64,000 nucleotides of DNA, from assembly GCA_963457665.1 (NCBI GenBank), contig OY735237.1, positions 8,796,240 through 8,860,239 of the forward strand. The letters are read 5' to 3'. Every line of letters begins with the position of its first letter. Positions within the stretch are counted from its first letter, which is position 1. This document shows positions 34,110-45,727 of this stretch, one piece after another. The notes under the pieces are model-generated. The model was given only the letters and a program-made list of their open reading frames with translations. It did no database searches and was not told the origin of the DNA. A program made the translations under genes and the position numbers. The stretch is from Thysanoteuthis rhombus. Its lineage: Eukaryota; Mollusca; Cephalopoda; Oegopsida; Thysanoteuthidae.

Positions 34110-34770
34110 AAATACACTGTACACCCATTATAGAACATAAGTCAGGGTCCATAATTTTCTACCACGTTGTATTGAATTTTCCATTTTTACAAACCTGAAT
34201 CCAAGTCCTGACCTCTTCCCCCAACTTCAAGACCGAACCTTGTTATCCGTGCAAAAATCAAAAGAAAACCGTGGTGGTTGTGGGTTAGGGTGAGCCTAGT
34301 CCGGAAGGAAGACAAAAATAGATATTAAAAAAAATTCAAATAGTGACACCTCACCAGAAGGTAGAGCTGAGGATAAGTCAAATTTAAGTTATTGTTGATT
34401 TCCGGTGGAGAGTATGGTGGCAGTTGCTAGATCTGAAAAAGATGAAAGAAATGTTTTTCTTGTTTTTGTTTTTTTTTTTTTTGTTTTTTTTCATTTTTTT
34501 TTTTCTTCTTTTTTGTGTTTGCATTTTTGCTTTGACTTGAAACTGATCAATTGCCATCCGGCCTAAAAATACCACAATATGATTACTGGAATGTTTTTGT
34601 CTAATTCATTTCCTTTTTTTCTGTTGGTGTTAACCTGATCCGGTAGGGGTCTTTCTATTTTCGTATCCAGCTATTATTTTGTGAGCCAAATTCAACGTTT
34701 TGAAAATTGGGATCCATGCTCAAAATACATCATAAACAATTCTGCTTTGTATCAGATCTGCAGAGTATTG
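34110..34770 (+). repeat. Family M repeat, copy M2
   Basis: A direct copy of M1 about 3.3 kb downstream; see 30830-31560. The lysine-rich minus-strand frame at 34384-34575 comes from a T-rich expansion (34460-34515). Confidence 0.8.
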
Positions 34771-35097
34771 TCCATATTGTATTTTAAATGTGCTGAAACT
34801 TTTAAAAAAAAACTTGCTAATAATTTTGCAGTACGTATTCAAATCCATCTTGAATCAAGAGTTTGTTGTGTGTATGAATCATGATTTTATTGATGGATAT
34901 GATTCAGGTTGAACCACTTCAAACTTGGGACTTAACCATTGCTGGACCACAGAAATTGATCTTTTATTCCTTTAAATCATACACGTTAAATGATCTAACC
35001 CCTTTGTACTCACACAAATTCAATAATAGAATATAAACCAACCAGCCTCTAATCAGAATAAGATGAGAAGTGTTATCTAGGCTTCTGTTCATGGGTA

Positions 35098-35176
35098 TTG
35101 GTAACTCAATTGTTAAGAGCAGATTCAGCTAAAGACTGCTCCCATTAAGATGTAGGTTTGAATCCCAACTAAGGCT
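35098..35176 (+). mobile_element. tRNA-like SINE head or tRNA pseudogene
   Basis: GGTAACTCAATTGTTAAGAG fits an A box and GGTTTGAATCCC (35155-35166) a B box, 50 bases apart. Stems are too degenerate for a functional tRNA. A T-rich AT body follows. Confidence 0.6.
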
Positions 35177-35300
35177 CATTCTTTATTTTCTGATCAATGT
35201 TGCTCCCTTATTAAATCAATTCCCGAATTGTGACTCTCTTTATCGGAAGTTCCTTTGTCTAATTTTTTCAGTTACTCTACCTTTTCACTTCATGTCCATC

Positions 35301-35628
35301 TGGATAGTGTAATGATTAACAAGTCTCCCTCACACGCAGAAGATTCCGGGTTTGATTACCGGTATGAGCAAAAGTGTGGAAAAATCCTCATCAGGACTAA
35401 TTTCCCAGTGAATTCAGCAGCTCATTGAGTACACTCTAAGCTCTGTGATTAGAGTGGAGTTATCCCTTTGGTGGACTTGCATCCTGTCAAAGGAAGGTGG
35501 TCATAAAAACTTGTTGGCATAAAGTCCTGGTCTTGACCAGACTTGCAAGGATCACTAGACTGATGCATGTAACAGGAACTGGAACTTTGTCACTAGACTT
35601 CTATATTCTATTTGGGGTTGTCTTTCAG
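35301..35628 (+). mobile_element. tRNA-derived SINE, copy 2 (best preserved)
   Basis: The A-box region AGTGTAATGATTAACAAGTC and the B box CCGGGTTTGATTACC are well formed. The body then shares GAGTGGAGTTATCCCTTTGG, GGTCATAAAAACTTGTTGGC and CAGACTTGCAAGGATCACTA with copy 1 at 428-733. Similar tRNA-derived SINEs are known from cephalopods; the link to any named family is inference. Confidence 0.8.
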
Positions 35629-36317
35629 GAGATGGGACGCTTTGCTTCACCATTACTCCCCTTTTCAAGAACAGTGTTTGATGTTTGTGCCTTTTTGCAC
35701 CAACATCATCTTCTGCATTTTTTGGTCTCTTGGTTGACATCCTGAAGTATTAAATTATAGCTGAATATATGAAAATAATGTGTGACACTTTTGTACTGCT
35801 AATGGCACCACCCTGGGGGCAGAATCACCAAGTAATGATGGCAGATACAAAACATGTCGGACCATTGTAGGGGCCTGAGGCGCTTCAGGTTTGACGGGCT
35901 TCTCATACCAAAGAAATTTAGAAAAAAACGTGGCGAATCACGAAATTTGGACATCAAAGTCCGTTTATTGCATGTTATTTGAACTGACATGTTATTCAAA
36001 ACATAAAAAAAGGTTAAGTGAGTTATATAAGTGGAGTAAATACATGCCAGCTAAATTCCAGGTAGATTTTTAGGTAAGACAAACCTATCTTCGTAGCCCC
36101 ATACTCCAATTACTGTGGACCCGAATTACAAGCAGTAATTATTTTTATTGATTTTTTGAAAATGTAAGCACAAAATTTGTTGCTCTGGGAATGTTAAATC
36201 AAAGGCATATATCAAAGTTATTGGTTTGTTCAAATTTCATTAACAAAATCCAATAATTTTTGCTTTCCATCAACATAGATTGCTTTTGAACTCCTTTTAT
36301 TTATTACTAAGGCAGTA
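35629..36317. other. Unassigned sequence
   Basis: Short frames exist on both strands, but no splice sites or families are recognised. Confidence 0.4.
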
Positions 36318-36754
36318 CCAATTCCAAAGGTGCATGTTTGGAAGGGCCAGACTTTATGGTGTATGAGCAGCTTACCATAATTGTCGTATAAAATGATTTT
36401 CCATCCTTTGTACAAAACTATGGCTTCAAAGTATTTCAGTTATTTCTCTTTAGTGTTGCCATCTTGCATATTCCATGTCTAAATTTAGATAGTTTTAAAA
36501 TTTTTTTCATTCGATTTCTTGAACTGCTGTTCCAAATAACTTTAAACTCCACTGGCAAGTGTCAACTTTGTACTGTGGTCAGTTGTCGAGTCTTCTTGGT
36601 ACATGCACACACATAGACTTGGAGATTTCTTCAATCGTTGTTAGATACTAGTTATTCTAGTTATGATATACTTATCTATTTTTGTTTGAATGGTACAATA
36701 AGAATGATGGAGACTTTATGGACACTACTTGAATTTCTGAGAGATGATTTTTTT

Positions 36755-36757
<3 letters not shown>

Positions 36758-36810
<53 letters not shown>
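36758..36810. repeat. (TA)n microsatellite
   Basis: About 26 TA units within the loop of the long inverted repeat. Confidence 0.95.
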
Positions 36811-36812
<2 letters not shown>

Positions 36813-37089
36813 TGGAAGCTGTGATGCATCTAGTAAAAATATCTCCCTAATGTTTCTGTAGAGTCCAAGTGTTTACTCCACATCCCCATACTTACTTGAA
36901 GATTTAAATGTTCACTACTTCAAAGATATTAATCTTATAACTAAATGGCATGGTCTAATTAATTTCATGTGAAATTCGATTGGAAAGTTACATTGTTTCA
37001 AATGGTAGATTGGAGTTTTATCAGCCAAATTGTTACCTTTAAGTGGAAGAGACTATTATTAGAAAGAAACAAAAAAAGCCACCGTTGAT

Positions 37090-37503
37090 ATAACCGTTAA
37101 CAAAAACTCCCAAGATTGACTGCTTCAGTTTTCGAGTGATTCTGGCTGGGTGGCTATGTATATATGTGTCATGCGTACAGACTGCACCAATGGAGCTAGA
37201 GGGCTTAAAATTTAGACATTTACTCCTTATTATGTTTAGAAAACTTTTTTGGTGGGGGGAGGGTCAATTTACAATTTACATTTATTCTAATTTGGTCCCT
37301 TAGTTTGTGTCTGGTAGCATTTATGATAGTTTTTTTTTCTTTTTTTTTTGATAAGTCAGTCTTTTTAGAGATCCGACAGAGAGTGAAAGAAGTAATTCAT
37401 TAATCACCTCTTTATAATTCTTTGAATTAATCATCCTCAATGTGGCATGTTGCTAACAGGTGCTAGTCACATGACAGTTTCTATTTAATGACTACCCAGA
37501 CCT
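37090..37503 (-). repeat. Family A repeat, copy A10
   Basis: It enters with GTTAACAAAAACTCCCAAG and ends TTTAATGACTACCCAGACC. It sits inside the loop of the inverted repeat 36318-37954, so it inserted after or along with that structure. Confidence 0.85.
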
Positions 37504-38118
37504 GTATAGATAGTCCCCCCCCCCAATGTAGATGATGTGCATTCATGGTGTATGCATCTAACTTTATTTGAAGAAATTTCTGGGTGAGTGTGAGTATGCA
37601 CTGAGGTAATTAGACAACCGGGCATCATACGAAGTTGATATTGGCCATATATATTAGTCCACACAGTAGGCATTGCTATGTTGAATTTGAAGTTGTTTTG
37701 TTCTGTGGTTCTTGAGAAATCTAATAAATAATAGATAAATAAAAAATTACAGAATATAGATCTTTTATTCAAAATTATAGATCTAAATTTAGATATAAAA
37801 TATCCAAATTAGCAACACTGAAGAGAAGTGACTGAAATGCTTTGCAGCCGTAGTTTCGTATGACCGATGGAAAATTATTAACCCGGTCAATTATGGCAGG
37901 CTGTGCTGCATACCCTAAAGTCTGTCCTCTTTGAAATATGCACCTTTGGAATGGGCATTGCCCAAGTCAATTTAATGGACAATTCTACTGGCTGAGCTAT
38001 GGTTTGTGGTCTGAATTGTTTGCCCTGTAAAAATATAAATAAATTCATCAAATGTCTGCTACAGCTGTAGTGCAGCTGCTACACTAATCAACATATCCAA
38101 AACTATTGCTTATATTAA

Positions 38119-38140
38119 TACTACTACTACTACTACTACT
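38119..38140. repeat. (TAC)n microsatellite
   Basis: Seven ACT/TAC units. Confidence 0.9.
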
Positions 38141-38379
38141 TCTTTGGCCATCCATAACTCTATTGGTACTGCTATTATTTGCTATAGCAATATTGTTACT
38201 GTGCAGTGAAGTGCACTCTGCCGCTGCTGTGGTTTCTTATCTCTCCTTGTGGGGTGGGGGGGTACATTAAGAATACGTCTGTTTGTCTTGTCCAGATGCT
38301 GATAACGAGTGCATGGGTATTAATTCTCCATCTTCAGACGGAATTCCATCTTTTGACAAATAAAATATGAGTGCCTTGT

Positions 38380-38535
38380 TTTAGCTGCGCAAAAATTGCT
38401 AAATTAGCATGGAAGTGCCTAAACACTTTGGCCATTTTTGACCGTTTTTGACCATTTTAAGCATTTTTTTTTTCTAAGCATTTTTCACCAATCAAACTAG
38501 CGTGAAAATACTTTAAGTTAGCAATGCTGATTTTC
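38380..38535 (+). mobile_element. Family D MITE-like repeat, copy D3
   Basis: TTGCTAAATTAGCATGGAAG opens and AGTTAGCAATGCTGATT closes, giving a weak inverted GTTGC/GCAA pair. The middle is TTTTTGACCGTTTTTGACCA. Confidence 0.6.
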
Positions 38536-40482
38536 CAGTCTTGGCGATTTTTTTTGTGCTGACACCCATTCAAATGAATCGTCTAGTTCATTTGATGATA
38601 TTAGCTAATAATCACTGAGCAATGTTTTTTTTTTCTATTTTGTTCCTGGGTAATAAGTGTCATTCTTGCTTATTTGTAAAAAAGCATAGAAGATGTCACT
38701 TATTCCCTTGAAACTTTGATTTTGTGACAAGTGATAATTTGAAATCTACTCATTTTCAATTGGATCACAGGAGAATTTGCACATTTTTAATCACATAAAA
38801 TACAAAGGCAATCAGTAATGGACATCACTATCCCAGCTACAAAAGCAAAGTTTGAAGGAAATCATTGACATTTTCAAGATTTTTTTAAAACGCATAATTC
38901 ATTATGAAATAACACTCATTACCAAAGAAGATTGCATTTGCACAGTATAATCACTGTTCTAATTCCTCATTGTTATTTTAGAGAGAATACACCTATAATG
39001 TTTCTATGGATTGTTGAAAAAGTGAATTTGAAAACATTCAAATGACTGCTCGCAAAGTACTAAAGCAGGTGCGAGTCATCTGTTTTCTGCTTATTTTATT
39101 TCAAAGTCAGATTTGACTTTGTTTCCCCACCATAAAAACAAAAGTAATAAGAAGCTTGGCTACACTAAGGTTAAACTCCCTTGTTTCATTAAAATCTAGA
39201 AGGTATCTAGAATCTGAAGGTAAACAAAACTGAATTTATTCCTCCATGCAATATTATCCCAAAACTATTTACCCTATGTCAATTCTTTGATTGCATGGCT
39301 GTTAGTAAGCAATGCAAATCGTAAATGGTCTTGCCTGAAGCCTATTCATTGCATCCGGAAGCCTTTCTGCACATGACAGTTGCCCTACCAATTAGGCTGA
39401 AGACACTGCTGAAATTCAGATGAAAGTGATACCAGTTGAAAAGTTGATAATGATTGACAATGCTTCAATTAAGATATTCAAGAAATTATACAGTTGAGCA
39501 TCACTAACTTGGACTTCAGAAAGCCGGCTGTTTTTAAGAATTAAATTATTAAATTTTGTATAAGTTTTCTTTTAATTGATAAGTAAAATACCGTTCTTTC
39601 TGAATGACAATGTTTCAGGAACATGTGCATAACATGAACATTATTAATTGACAATTTTCTTAAAAAGCCATGAAGAAAATTTCCAGTTGATATTTTTTTT
39701 TTATAAAACCAAAAGGTGTTGGTAATTATTTGGAAGTGGCACAAATGTATTTGAGATTTCATAAAATTAAACCAGTATTCTGTTAATATTAGGGTACTCT
39801 TAAATTCTGAGCTATTCATGTAACTTCTTGAACCTGTTGGGATAAGGGCTCAAAAAGATCAAAAACTTTTTTTCCAAAAGTAAAAAAAAACATTTTTTGA
39901 AGGGGTCTAGGGGAGTAATGATTCGAGTTCATGGAACCAAGGGTGCTGAAAATTAATGGTGTATCTTTTATGCAGAGAGAATATGTTGGCCCTGAAAGAA
40001 ATATCTTAGAAACATCCATATGAGTAAATTTATGAATATGCCACCAAATCTGTATATAGCTACTGACTGGAAATATTTTTTCTATCTCCAGTCAATGTTT
40101 TCCCAAAGATATATTGCATTTTTGCATACACAGTATTTGGAAAGATACTGTTGGTAAGGTCATCATGAAAATGCTTATAAGTTCACCTATCTTGAGCTGA
40201 AAACTAAAATATAAGATTTTTATAATTAAGAGCAAGTGATTTTTGCTAAGAATACTTAAGCCTTTACTCATTTTAATGAAAATGAAGTTAGTTCCTTTCT
40301 ATGCTCTCTTGGCTGCTATCTTCTGGTAGTTATACAGTTGCTTCGGCACCTGGGTATTACGAGATATAACCCACTGGAGCATCCTTACACGACTCTGCAT
40401 GAAGGAGATTCTAAGGAGTTTCTATGATGACTATGAAGAAGTGCCACAAGTATTGTTGTTAATTTACCGTTGTCCTCCGCAG
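38536..40482. other. Largely unassigned sequence with one tRNA-like unit
   Basis: On the minus strand near 39379-39398, AGCCTAATTGGTAGGGCAAC looks like an A box, but the B box is poor. The frames at 39541-40019 show no domain. The last stretch before 40482 is a usable acceptor tract for the candidate exon that follows. Confidence 0.4.
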
Positions 40483-40642
40483 TGCTTTGCCTGGTTGGTG
40501 TGCGAATGAAAAAGACCCACCCACTTGGCTGACGACTCTGAAAGATCTAGCTGTCAACAAGACACCGTGGAAACTGTGCATCGGGGACATGCTGACAGAT
40601 GACTGTAGCAACCAGCTATGGCGTCTTATCTCTGACCTCTGA
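40483..40642 (+). CDS. Candidate terminal coding exon, unidentified
   Basis: The segment is notably less AT-rich than its surroundings and is in no repeat family seen here. TTGTCCTCCGCAG is a reasonable acceptor. After one base of a split codon, the frame reads 52 codons to TGA at 40640-40642, including ALPGWCANEKDPPTWL, VNKTPWKLCIGDML and NQLWRLISDL. The split codon does not fit directly after the phase-0 end of exon 2, so other exons would have to intervene, or it belongs to another gene or an old element. The minus strand is also open across it (40459-40659), which lowers confidence. Confidence 0.3.
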
Positions 40643-41329
40643 GTCACAAGATGTGCCACAATATCAGTTGATTCTGACTATTCCCTAAAAAGCAAGAATT
40701 AAAATTCATATTTTTAAAAAATTCAAATATTCAACCAATTGGAATAACTCCTGATGAGAGTTAATCTTCATGCACTTTTTAGTAAATTTTGATTTTTCTT
40801 TTAAATTTTTTTCTTTTTTGTCAAACCCTGAGTTTTGACTTTATTTTCCCCACCTAACTCTTTAGAATGAAAAGTTTAAAATGATGGTTTAAGAGAAAAG
40901 AGATAGATTCTATTCCTATGTAATCGATCTATAGGAAGAAGAAAAAAAGAGAGAGAGAAATAAAGAGAAACAAAGAAAATGGAAAGCTATGGATGTTAAT
41001 TTTCAGTTAATACCTAAACTGTTTCAAATTATATCTGGAATTATCTAGATTTTTATGCCATTTTTTCTGGAAAAATATGTAGATATTATTTCCAGGAAAA
41101 TTGTTTTTACAAAAGTTGAAATAATTTAAAACAACTTATAAGCTTCTGTTGTGTTGAAGTGGAGTTTAACCCTGAAGCAGCCAGTCTTGTTTTCATTCAA
41201 TTCACAAAAGAGACCCCCCCCCCTTTTTTTTCTTTTTTTAAAAATTCAAATTTATCTATTGAAGAATTCCAGTGTTTAGGAGTAATTTCAAGTGGTTTAT
41301 CAATATGAGAGTCCCAATAAGTAGACTTG

Positions 41330-42027
41330 TACTATTGGCTGGCATTTGAAGCTCAAATAATGCTAGACAAACTTAATGGAGAAAGAAAGTAGGCAGGCCT
41401 TCACATGAATTTCAGGAAAACAAATGTCATGTACGACAAGCATGTTGAGGATAAAGACTCGACAATTGAAAACAAGCTGAAAAAAGTTGACCGCTGTATC
41501 TACAATGGACAAAGAATCTCAATGAAATCCTCAAAACAAAAGAAATCAGGTGAAGAATCACTCTTGATTTGCAAGGGTCTAGAAGAGCAAGTGCAACCTT
41601 CAAGAACAAGAAAATCCCATTAATCCTTAAAAGAAGGGTCTAAAATCAATGCATCCTCCCAACAGTCACCTATGGAGTTGAAATATGGAACCTAACCAAA
41701 AAATTGCCCCTCAAACTGAGAACCATGCAATGTGCACAGGAAAGAATCCGGCTCAACATCACATTGAGTGATCACAAGATAGCAGTGTATATCAGAGGAA
41801 AAACGGGTGCAAGAGCTATCATACAATCCATCAGAAAACTCAAATGGTAATAGGCTCATGTTATGAAAATGGCAGACAACTGTTAGACATTACAACTCAT
41901 AATATGGATCCCTGAAGATTATGTGCTAAACTAGACTGCAGAATATGGGATGGCTTAAGGAACTGGAAGGTAGTCTCTGTTATGTCAATAATAGAGAGGT
42001 CTGGTAAATTGTGAGGCTGATGATCGA
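41330..42027 (+). mobile_element. LINE 3' fragment (non-LTR, RTE-like), copy 4
   Basis: It reaches further 5' than the other copies: FEAQIMLDKLNGES and GLHMNFRKTNVMY correspond to the segment after the RT domain in endonuclease/RT elements, followed by VDRCIYNGQRISMKSSK. The frame then breaks repeatedly. It ends at GAGGCTGATGATCG with a deleted tail. The 72-codon frame at 41405-41623 is the longest surviving piece. Confidence 0.8.
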
Positions 42028-42512
42028 CCATTTAATTCCCATGTGATTCATCCTAGTCATTATACGATGTCAATATTGTTGTTTACTTTTATGTTATTGT
42101 TCTTGTGACCTCTACATTTGTAGCCGCTAAGAAAGAGAGACACACATTCACAGCATAAACTCACTGGCACCCTACCAAATCAAAGCTTCTACATCTATTT
42201 ATGTAAGTGCATGTGTGTTTTATGACAAGTAGTTGATGACCCATCGCTACGCTGACTGTTATCATGTGTACAAAAACAATCTTAGCTGATGGACACTACT
42301 GATACTATAAGTCAGACATGGAAGGAAGAGAGAAGGAAGAAAAGAAAATTAGATTAAGGAGTGGGGGGGTTGATGGTTGCTACTGACACTATAAGGGTCA
42401 GACATGACCCATTTAGAAAATTTTTTTTTTATATATGTATCTACACACACGTTTGCAGAAACCTGTGAATAGATAATCATTATTAATTTTTGCCACCATT
42501 CACCTTCATCCT

Positions 42513-42769
42513 AATTGTTGCTCCTTTTTATCGCAACTAAACTCAGGCTGGATTCCCCTCAGCAGTGAGTAAATATATGAATATTGTGGATCGAAATAAA
42601 GAATGAGTTTCAGGTGAGAATTGAACCCATGACCCTCTATCCCAGAGGCTGGCTTGCTCTATGCGTGACTGTTCTTACCACCAAACTACTGGAACTCAGT
42701 GGCAAGCATCAGTCCGAATCGGACGAGTACCCAGCCTGAGTTTAGTTGCGATAAAAGCCGACAACAATT
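42513..42769 (-). mobile_element. Foldback element with a tRNA-like core
   Basis: Arms 42513-42551 and 42731-42769 are inverse copies matching at 34 of 39 positions, with 26 consecutive pairs that include CGCAACTAAACTCAGGCTGG. Between them, on the minus strand, is a tRNA-like unit: TTTGGTGGTAAGAACAG (A-box-like) and CATGGGTTCAATTCTC (B box). The combination of a pol III-type core with long inverted arms is unlike the other SINE heads in the window. No clear target duplication was seen. Confidence 0.75.
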
Positions 42770-42986
42770 TAGATAGAGGTAAATAGTAGCCAAAGTTTAT
42801 AGTGATTTATAATATTTCATCTACTAAAATAAATAGAACTAAAACTAATCCAAACGATTCCAAGCACAACCCCCTGTAAAGCTAGTTTTCTTTGCAATAT
42901 CAAGTTTCTCTGATATGCACTGTACGGTAACCTTGCTACCTTCTGACTCATAATGAGTGGTAATGTTATATAGGACACCTGTTAGT

Positions 42987-43460
42987 CTGTAGCAGCTTTT
43001 CTCAACTCAGGTTCCACGGAACCCAGGGGTTCTGTGAAAATTTTATACATTTGCAAAAAAGCATCTGACTATTGCTTCATTTGAATTTTTAAAAAGATTT
43101 CATGTAAAGATTAGTGGTCCCTGCCTTGAAGGCCGTAGAAGCACCAGAATTTTCACCAACCAAAATCAGTGGCTGTCATTTTTTACAATCGTTGGATATT
43201 TTAGCTTTTTAAAGGAAAAAAAAAAATTTTTAAAAAGCTACAATCTCAGATAATAAAATAAATTTCTTATTAGGATTCCAGATTTTTTTATATTCAATGA
43301 TTTTTGTCAATTTATATCATCAGTATTTAATATATATTACATGAATATTTTTTTAATTCTCTGTGTCATTAGTTGCTCATATTTTTACGTAGGATCTCCT
43401 CAAGATATGAATTTTATTTCAAGGGTTCCAGTCTGAAAAGGTCCAGAGTGCTATGGAGAG
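42987..43460 (+). mobile_element. hAT-like MITE relative (family K type), copy K3
   Basis: GCAGCTTTTCTCAACTCAGG is followed by TTCCACGGAACCCAGGGGTT, the same head layout as K1 and K2, but the body differs. A GGTTCCAGTCTGAAAAGGTC block near 43425-43445 may be the far end. It is a related but separate subfamily. Confidence 0.55.
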
Positions 43461-43607
43461 TTCTCACTTTTTCTTTTCTCAAATTAAAAGATTTAATATC
43501 TGCTTTTCCCTATTTAAGATTTGTATAAAATGTTTTTAGATATACTGACATATCTAATACCATTCACTGTCACTGATAGATGGAAATGAGAGTAAGGTCC
43601 CTTGCTC

Positions 43608-43895
43608 AGTGTTATCAACCTAGATGTTTATATCTAGATGTTCTTGGTTGCACCTAGATGTCAGAAACTGCTAATTGGATGATACTTAATAAAATAGTTT
43701 TATCTAATTCATTGTAATAAAATAGGTGATATTTTTAATGAATTAATATTTTAATCAAATGTTGAAAATTAAAGTCACTTCTAATTTATCTATAATATGT
43801 AACATTTTTCCTAGATTTTATGTTTATACCTGGAAAATGTAGGTTTTTCCAAGATGTTTTTTGACTCAATTTTTGAAAAAAAAGCTTGCAACTCT
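43608..43895 (+). mobile_element. Family I MITE-like repeat, copy 2
   Basis: It starts CTCAGTGTTATCAACCTAGA and ends near AAAGCTTGCAACTCTGACC, so the ends are inverse GTTRYCAA-type. It is collinear in reverse with 3738-4042. Confidence 0.65.
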
Positions 43896-44442
43896 GACCT
43901 TGCTAGATCTTCACACAAGAAAAGAACTTGCCCATCTGTTATCTGACTTTCAGGCTTATTTCAGATGTCTGATAACATATGAAAAATTTACATTTATTCA
44001 TTTGAATTTTACATAACCATGATGCCATGTATGAAAAAGTGGAAGAAAAAATTTGCAGATGAAAAATCGGGTATTCAAGGTTACCTTTTCAACAAATTTG
44101 CTGTTGCCATGGATGAATTTTATACAAAGTGTATTTATCACAAGGAACTGAAAAGTACAGACAAAAATGACTTTTTATAACCCTGTCACGGTCTAATGTC
44201 TCGTATACAGATTAGAGATCTGCAATATCTTAAGGGTTTACTAATTTTAAAACAATGGTCTGAAATCTGCTGTGTGTTGTTACTGCAAAGTTATCTCTGA
44301 CAATAGTCTTGCAAGAATATAAAAAACAAATGTGCCATTAGAATGTGTGTCTCATTGAATAGTACTGGTATGTGAGTTTTCTGTGTATGTCAAGCTATGA
44401 TGATGGCATATTTCTATGATTACCCACATCTATGACTTTACA

Positions 44443-44915
44443 TGATATACCAGTATATTTTCAAACAAGATTAAGCAATACTGTTTATACCAATATAATC
44501 TCAATGATGCCAAATATAGCTTTTTTTTGGAGCTAGATCCAGCTCCTTTTTTTTTTTTCTCTAGTTTGCCCGTCCCCCCTTCTAAATTGTCCATGTAATT
44601 CCTCCCCTACTCTCTCTCTCTGCGTGTGCGCACCAAACCCACCTTCCTCTCCTTCACAGTTCCTTCAACTGTCTACCTCATTAGAAAACAATTTTTTGTT
44701 CTATTTGCTTGTTTATTTTTTCAGTTTCTTATCGTCAGAGTATCCTGTGTTCTTGTTATAGTTAAAAAGCAGCATCCTCAGAGATGCTTATTTTCTATTT
44801 ATTTTATTTATTGTAATTTTTATTCCAGTTTGTTTTGATAAAAGTTTTTGTGAAATCTCATGTGGCTTTGACTTGCAATTGAACATAAAATAAATACTGG
44901 GATATATATTGTATA
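44443..44915 (+). repeat. Family E repeat, copy E1
   Basis: It starts GATATACCAGTATATTTTCAAA and ends near AATACTGGGATATATATTG. The reverse complement of 54584-54995 aligns along its length (CCTCACTCTCCTT / CTTCCTCTCCTTCACAGTTC region and CTCATGTGGCTTTGACTTG). The 70-codon frame inside is not conserved. Confidence 0.8.
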
Positions 44916-45550
44916 TAGGTATTCACAGGATTTGAATTTTTGTCCATATCACCCTGCCCTGCATGTGGTGTTCAGGTATGTGTATGAACCCACACACAGA
45001 ATTTATCAACAAGAGATCCTGCTATTACATTTATTGGTACTCACCCTGCTTGGTCTATGAATCATTGTATCTCTATATAATGATAGGAGTACATTGGTAT
45101 CTTGAGGGTTATTCATCTTTTTACTCTCCAATGTTTACTTTGCTCAAGGAACTCCAGAAGATGCTGGTAGGAATTGGGATACAAGATAGGTTAGTACAAG
45201 TGATGGTGATTGGGTCAATGTAGATGATTTGTTACCATGTACAATTATAAAATAGTTATAACCGTGTAAAAAAAAAAAATCCATGGATATATCCGAATTT
45301 CTATGAGACATATAAGTATACTTGCAGGGATACCCAGTGTTGCCTGGGGTGAAAGTATAAACCAAACAGGAAAAATATGTTCTTCAATATATTTCTTACA
45401 CAACACAGCAAATGGAAAAATGATTATTTACGCTGTTTGTGGCTTACAAGTTGTGAGATTGTCTAAAAATGACCCCAAATACCTTGAATGACTGATATTG
45501 TATTGCCCATGATTTTAACCAAGAAAAGATTTACCACATGCTAAATTTGC
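44916..45550. other. Unassigned sequence
   Basis: An acceptor-like TATTCACAG and a donor-like TTCAG/GTATGT surround 44933-44977, with two open frames, but no further support. Overlapping frames at 44963-45491 lack domains. Confidence 0.3.
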
Positions 45551-45556
45551 TAGATA

Positions 45557-45590
45557 TGACCTCTAGTGACCTTGAATGACCTCAAGGTCA
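45557..45590. promoter_or_regulatory. Cluster of nuclear-receptor half-sites (DR4, DR4, ER2)
   Basis: Three TGACCT half-sites lie at 45557-45562, 45567-45572 and 45577-45582, each separated by exactly 4 bases, followed by AGGTCA at 45585-45590 after 2 bases. By known rules, AGGTCA half-sites spaced 4 apart suit thyroid/LXR-type heterodimers. Whether this is a working site or a repeat remnant cannot be told from sequence alone. Confidence 0.4.
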
Positions 45591-45727
45591 ACCTCACTTG
45601 GCCTGTTACCTTTGATGTGAGAAGATCTACCCATATGCTCAATTTCAGTTCACAACCCTGAAAGTTGGCTAGAAATGGCTTCTGGTGAATTCCATGTTTA
45701 CATGCTGAATATTATGTATGTGAATGA

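Larger units (their letters stand above)
36318..37954. mobile_element. Long inverted repeat (~174-bp arms) enclosing a (TA)n tract and a family A copy
   Basis: Left arm 36318-36491 and right arm 37781-37954 are inverse copies. Paired words include ATTCCAAAGGTGCAT, ACCATAATTG/CCATAATTGAC, CAAAGTATTTCAGTTATTTC against its inverse, AGTGTTGC and TCTAAATTTAGAT. The left arm contains the word AACTATGGCTTCAAAGTATT also seen near 4902-4935. The span is 1.64 kb, with a ~1.29-kb loop that holds (TA)n and copy A10. It may be a composite DNA transposon with long inverted ends, or a foldback duplication. Confidence 0.75.

Noticed and set aside
35098-35176. Functional tRNA gene
   Set aside because: A and B boxes are present, but acceptor and anticodon stems do not pair well and a repeat-like body follows.
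36638-36850. Frame with a long Tyr-Ile repeat
   Set aside because: It is translation of a (TA)n tract; the same applies at 60507-60807 and 61272-61561.
38956-39071. Exon between ...GTTATTTTAG and AAAGCAG/GTGCGA
   Set aside because: All three frames contain a stop before the donor.
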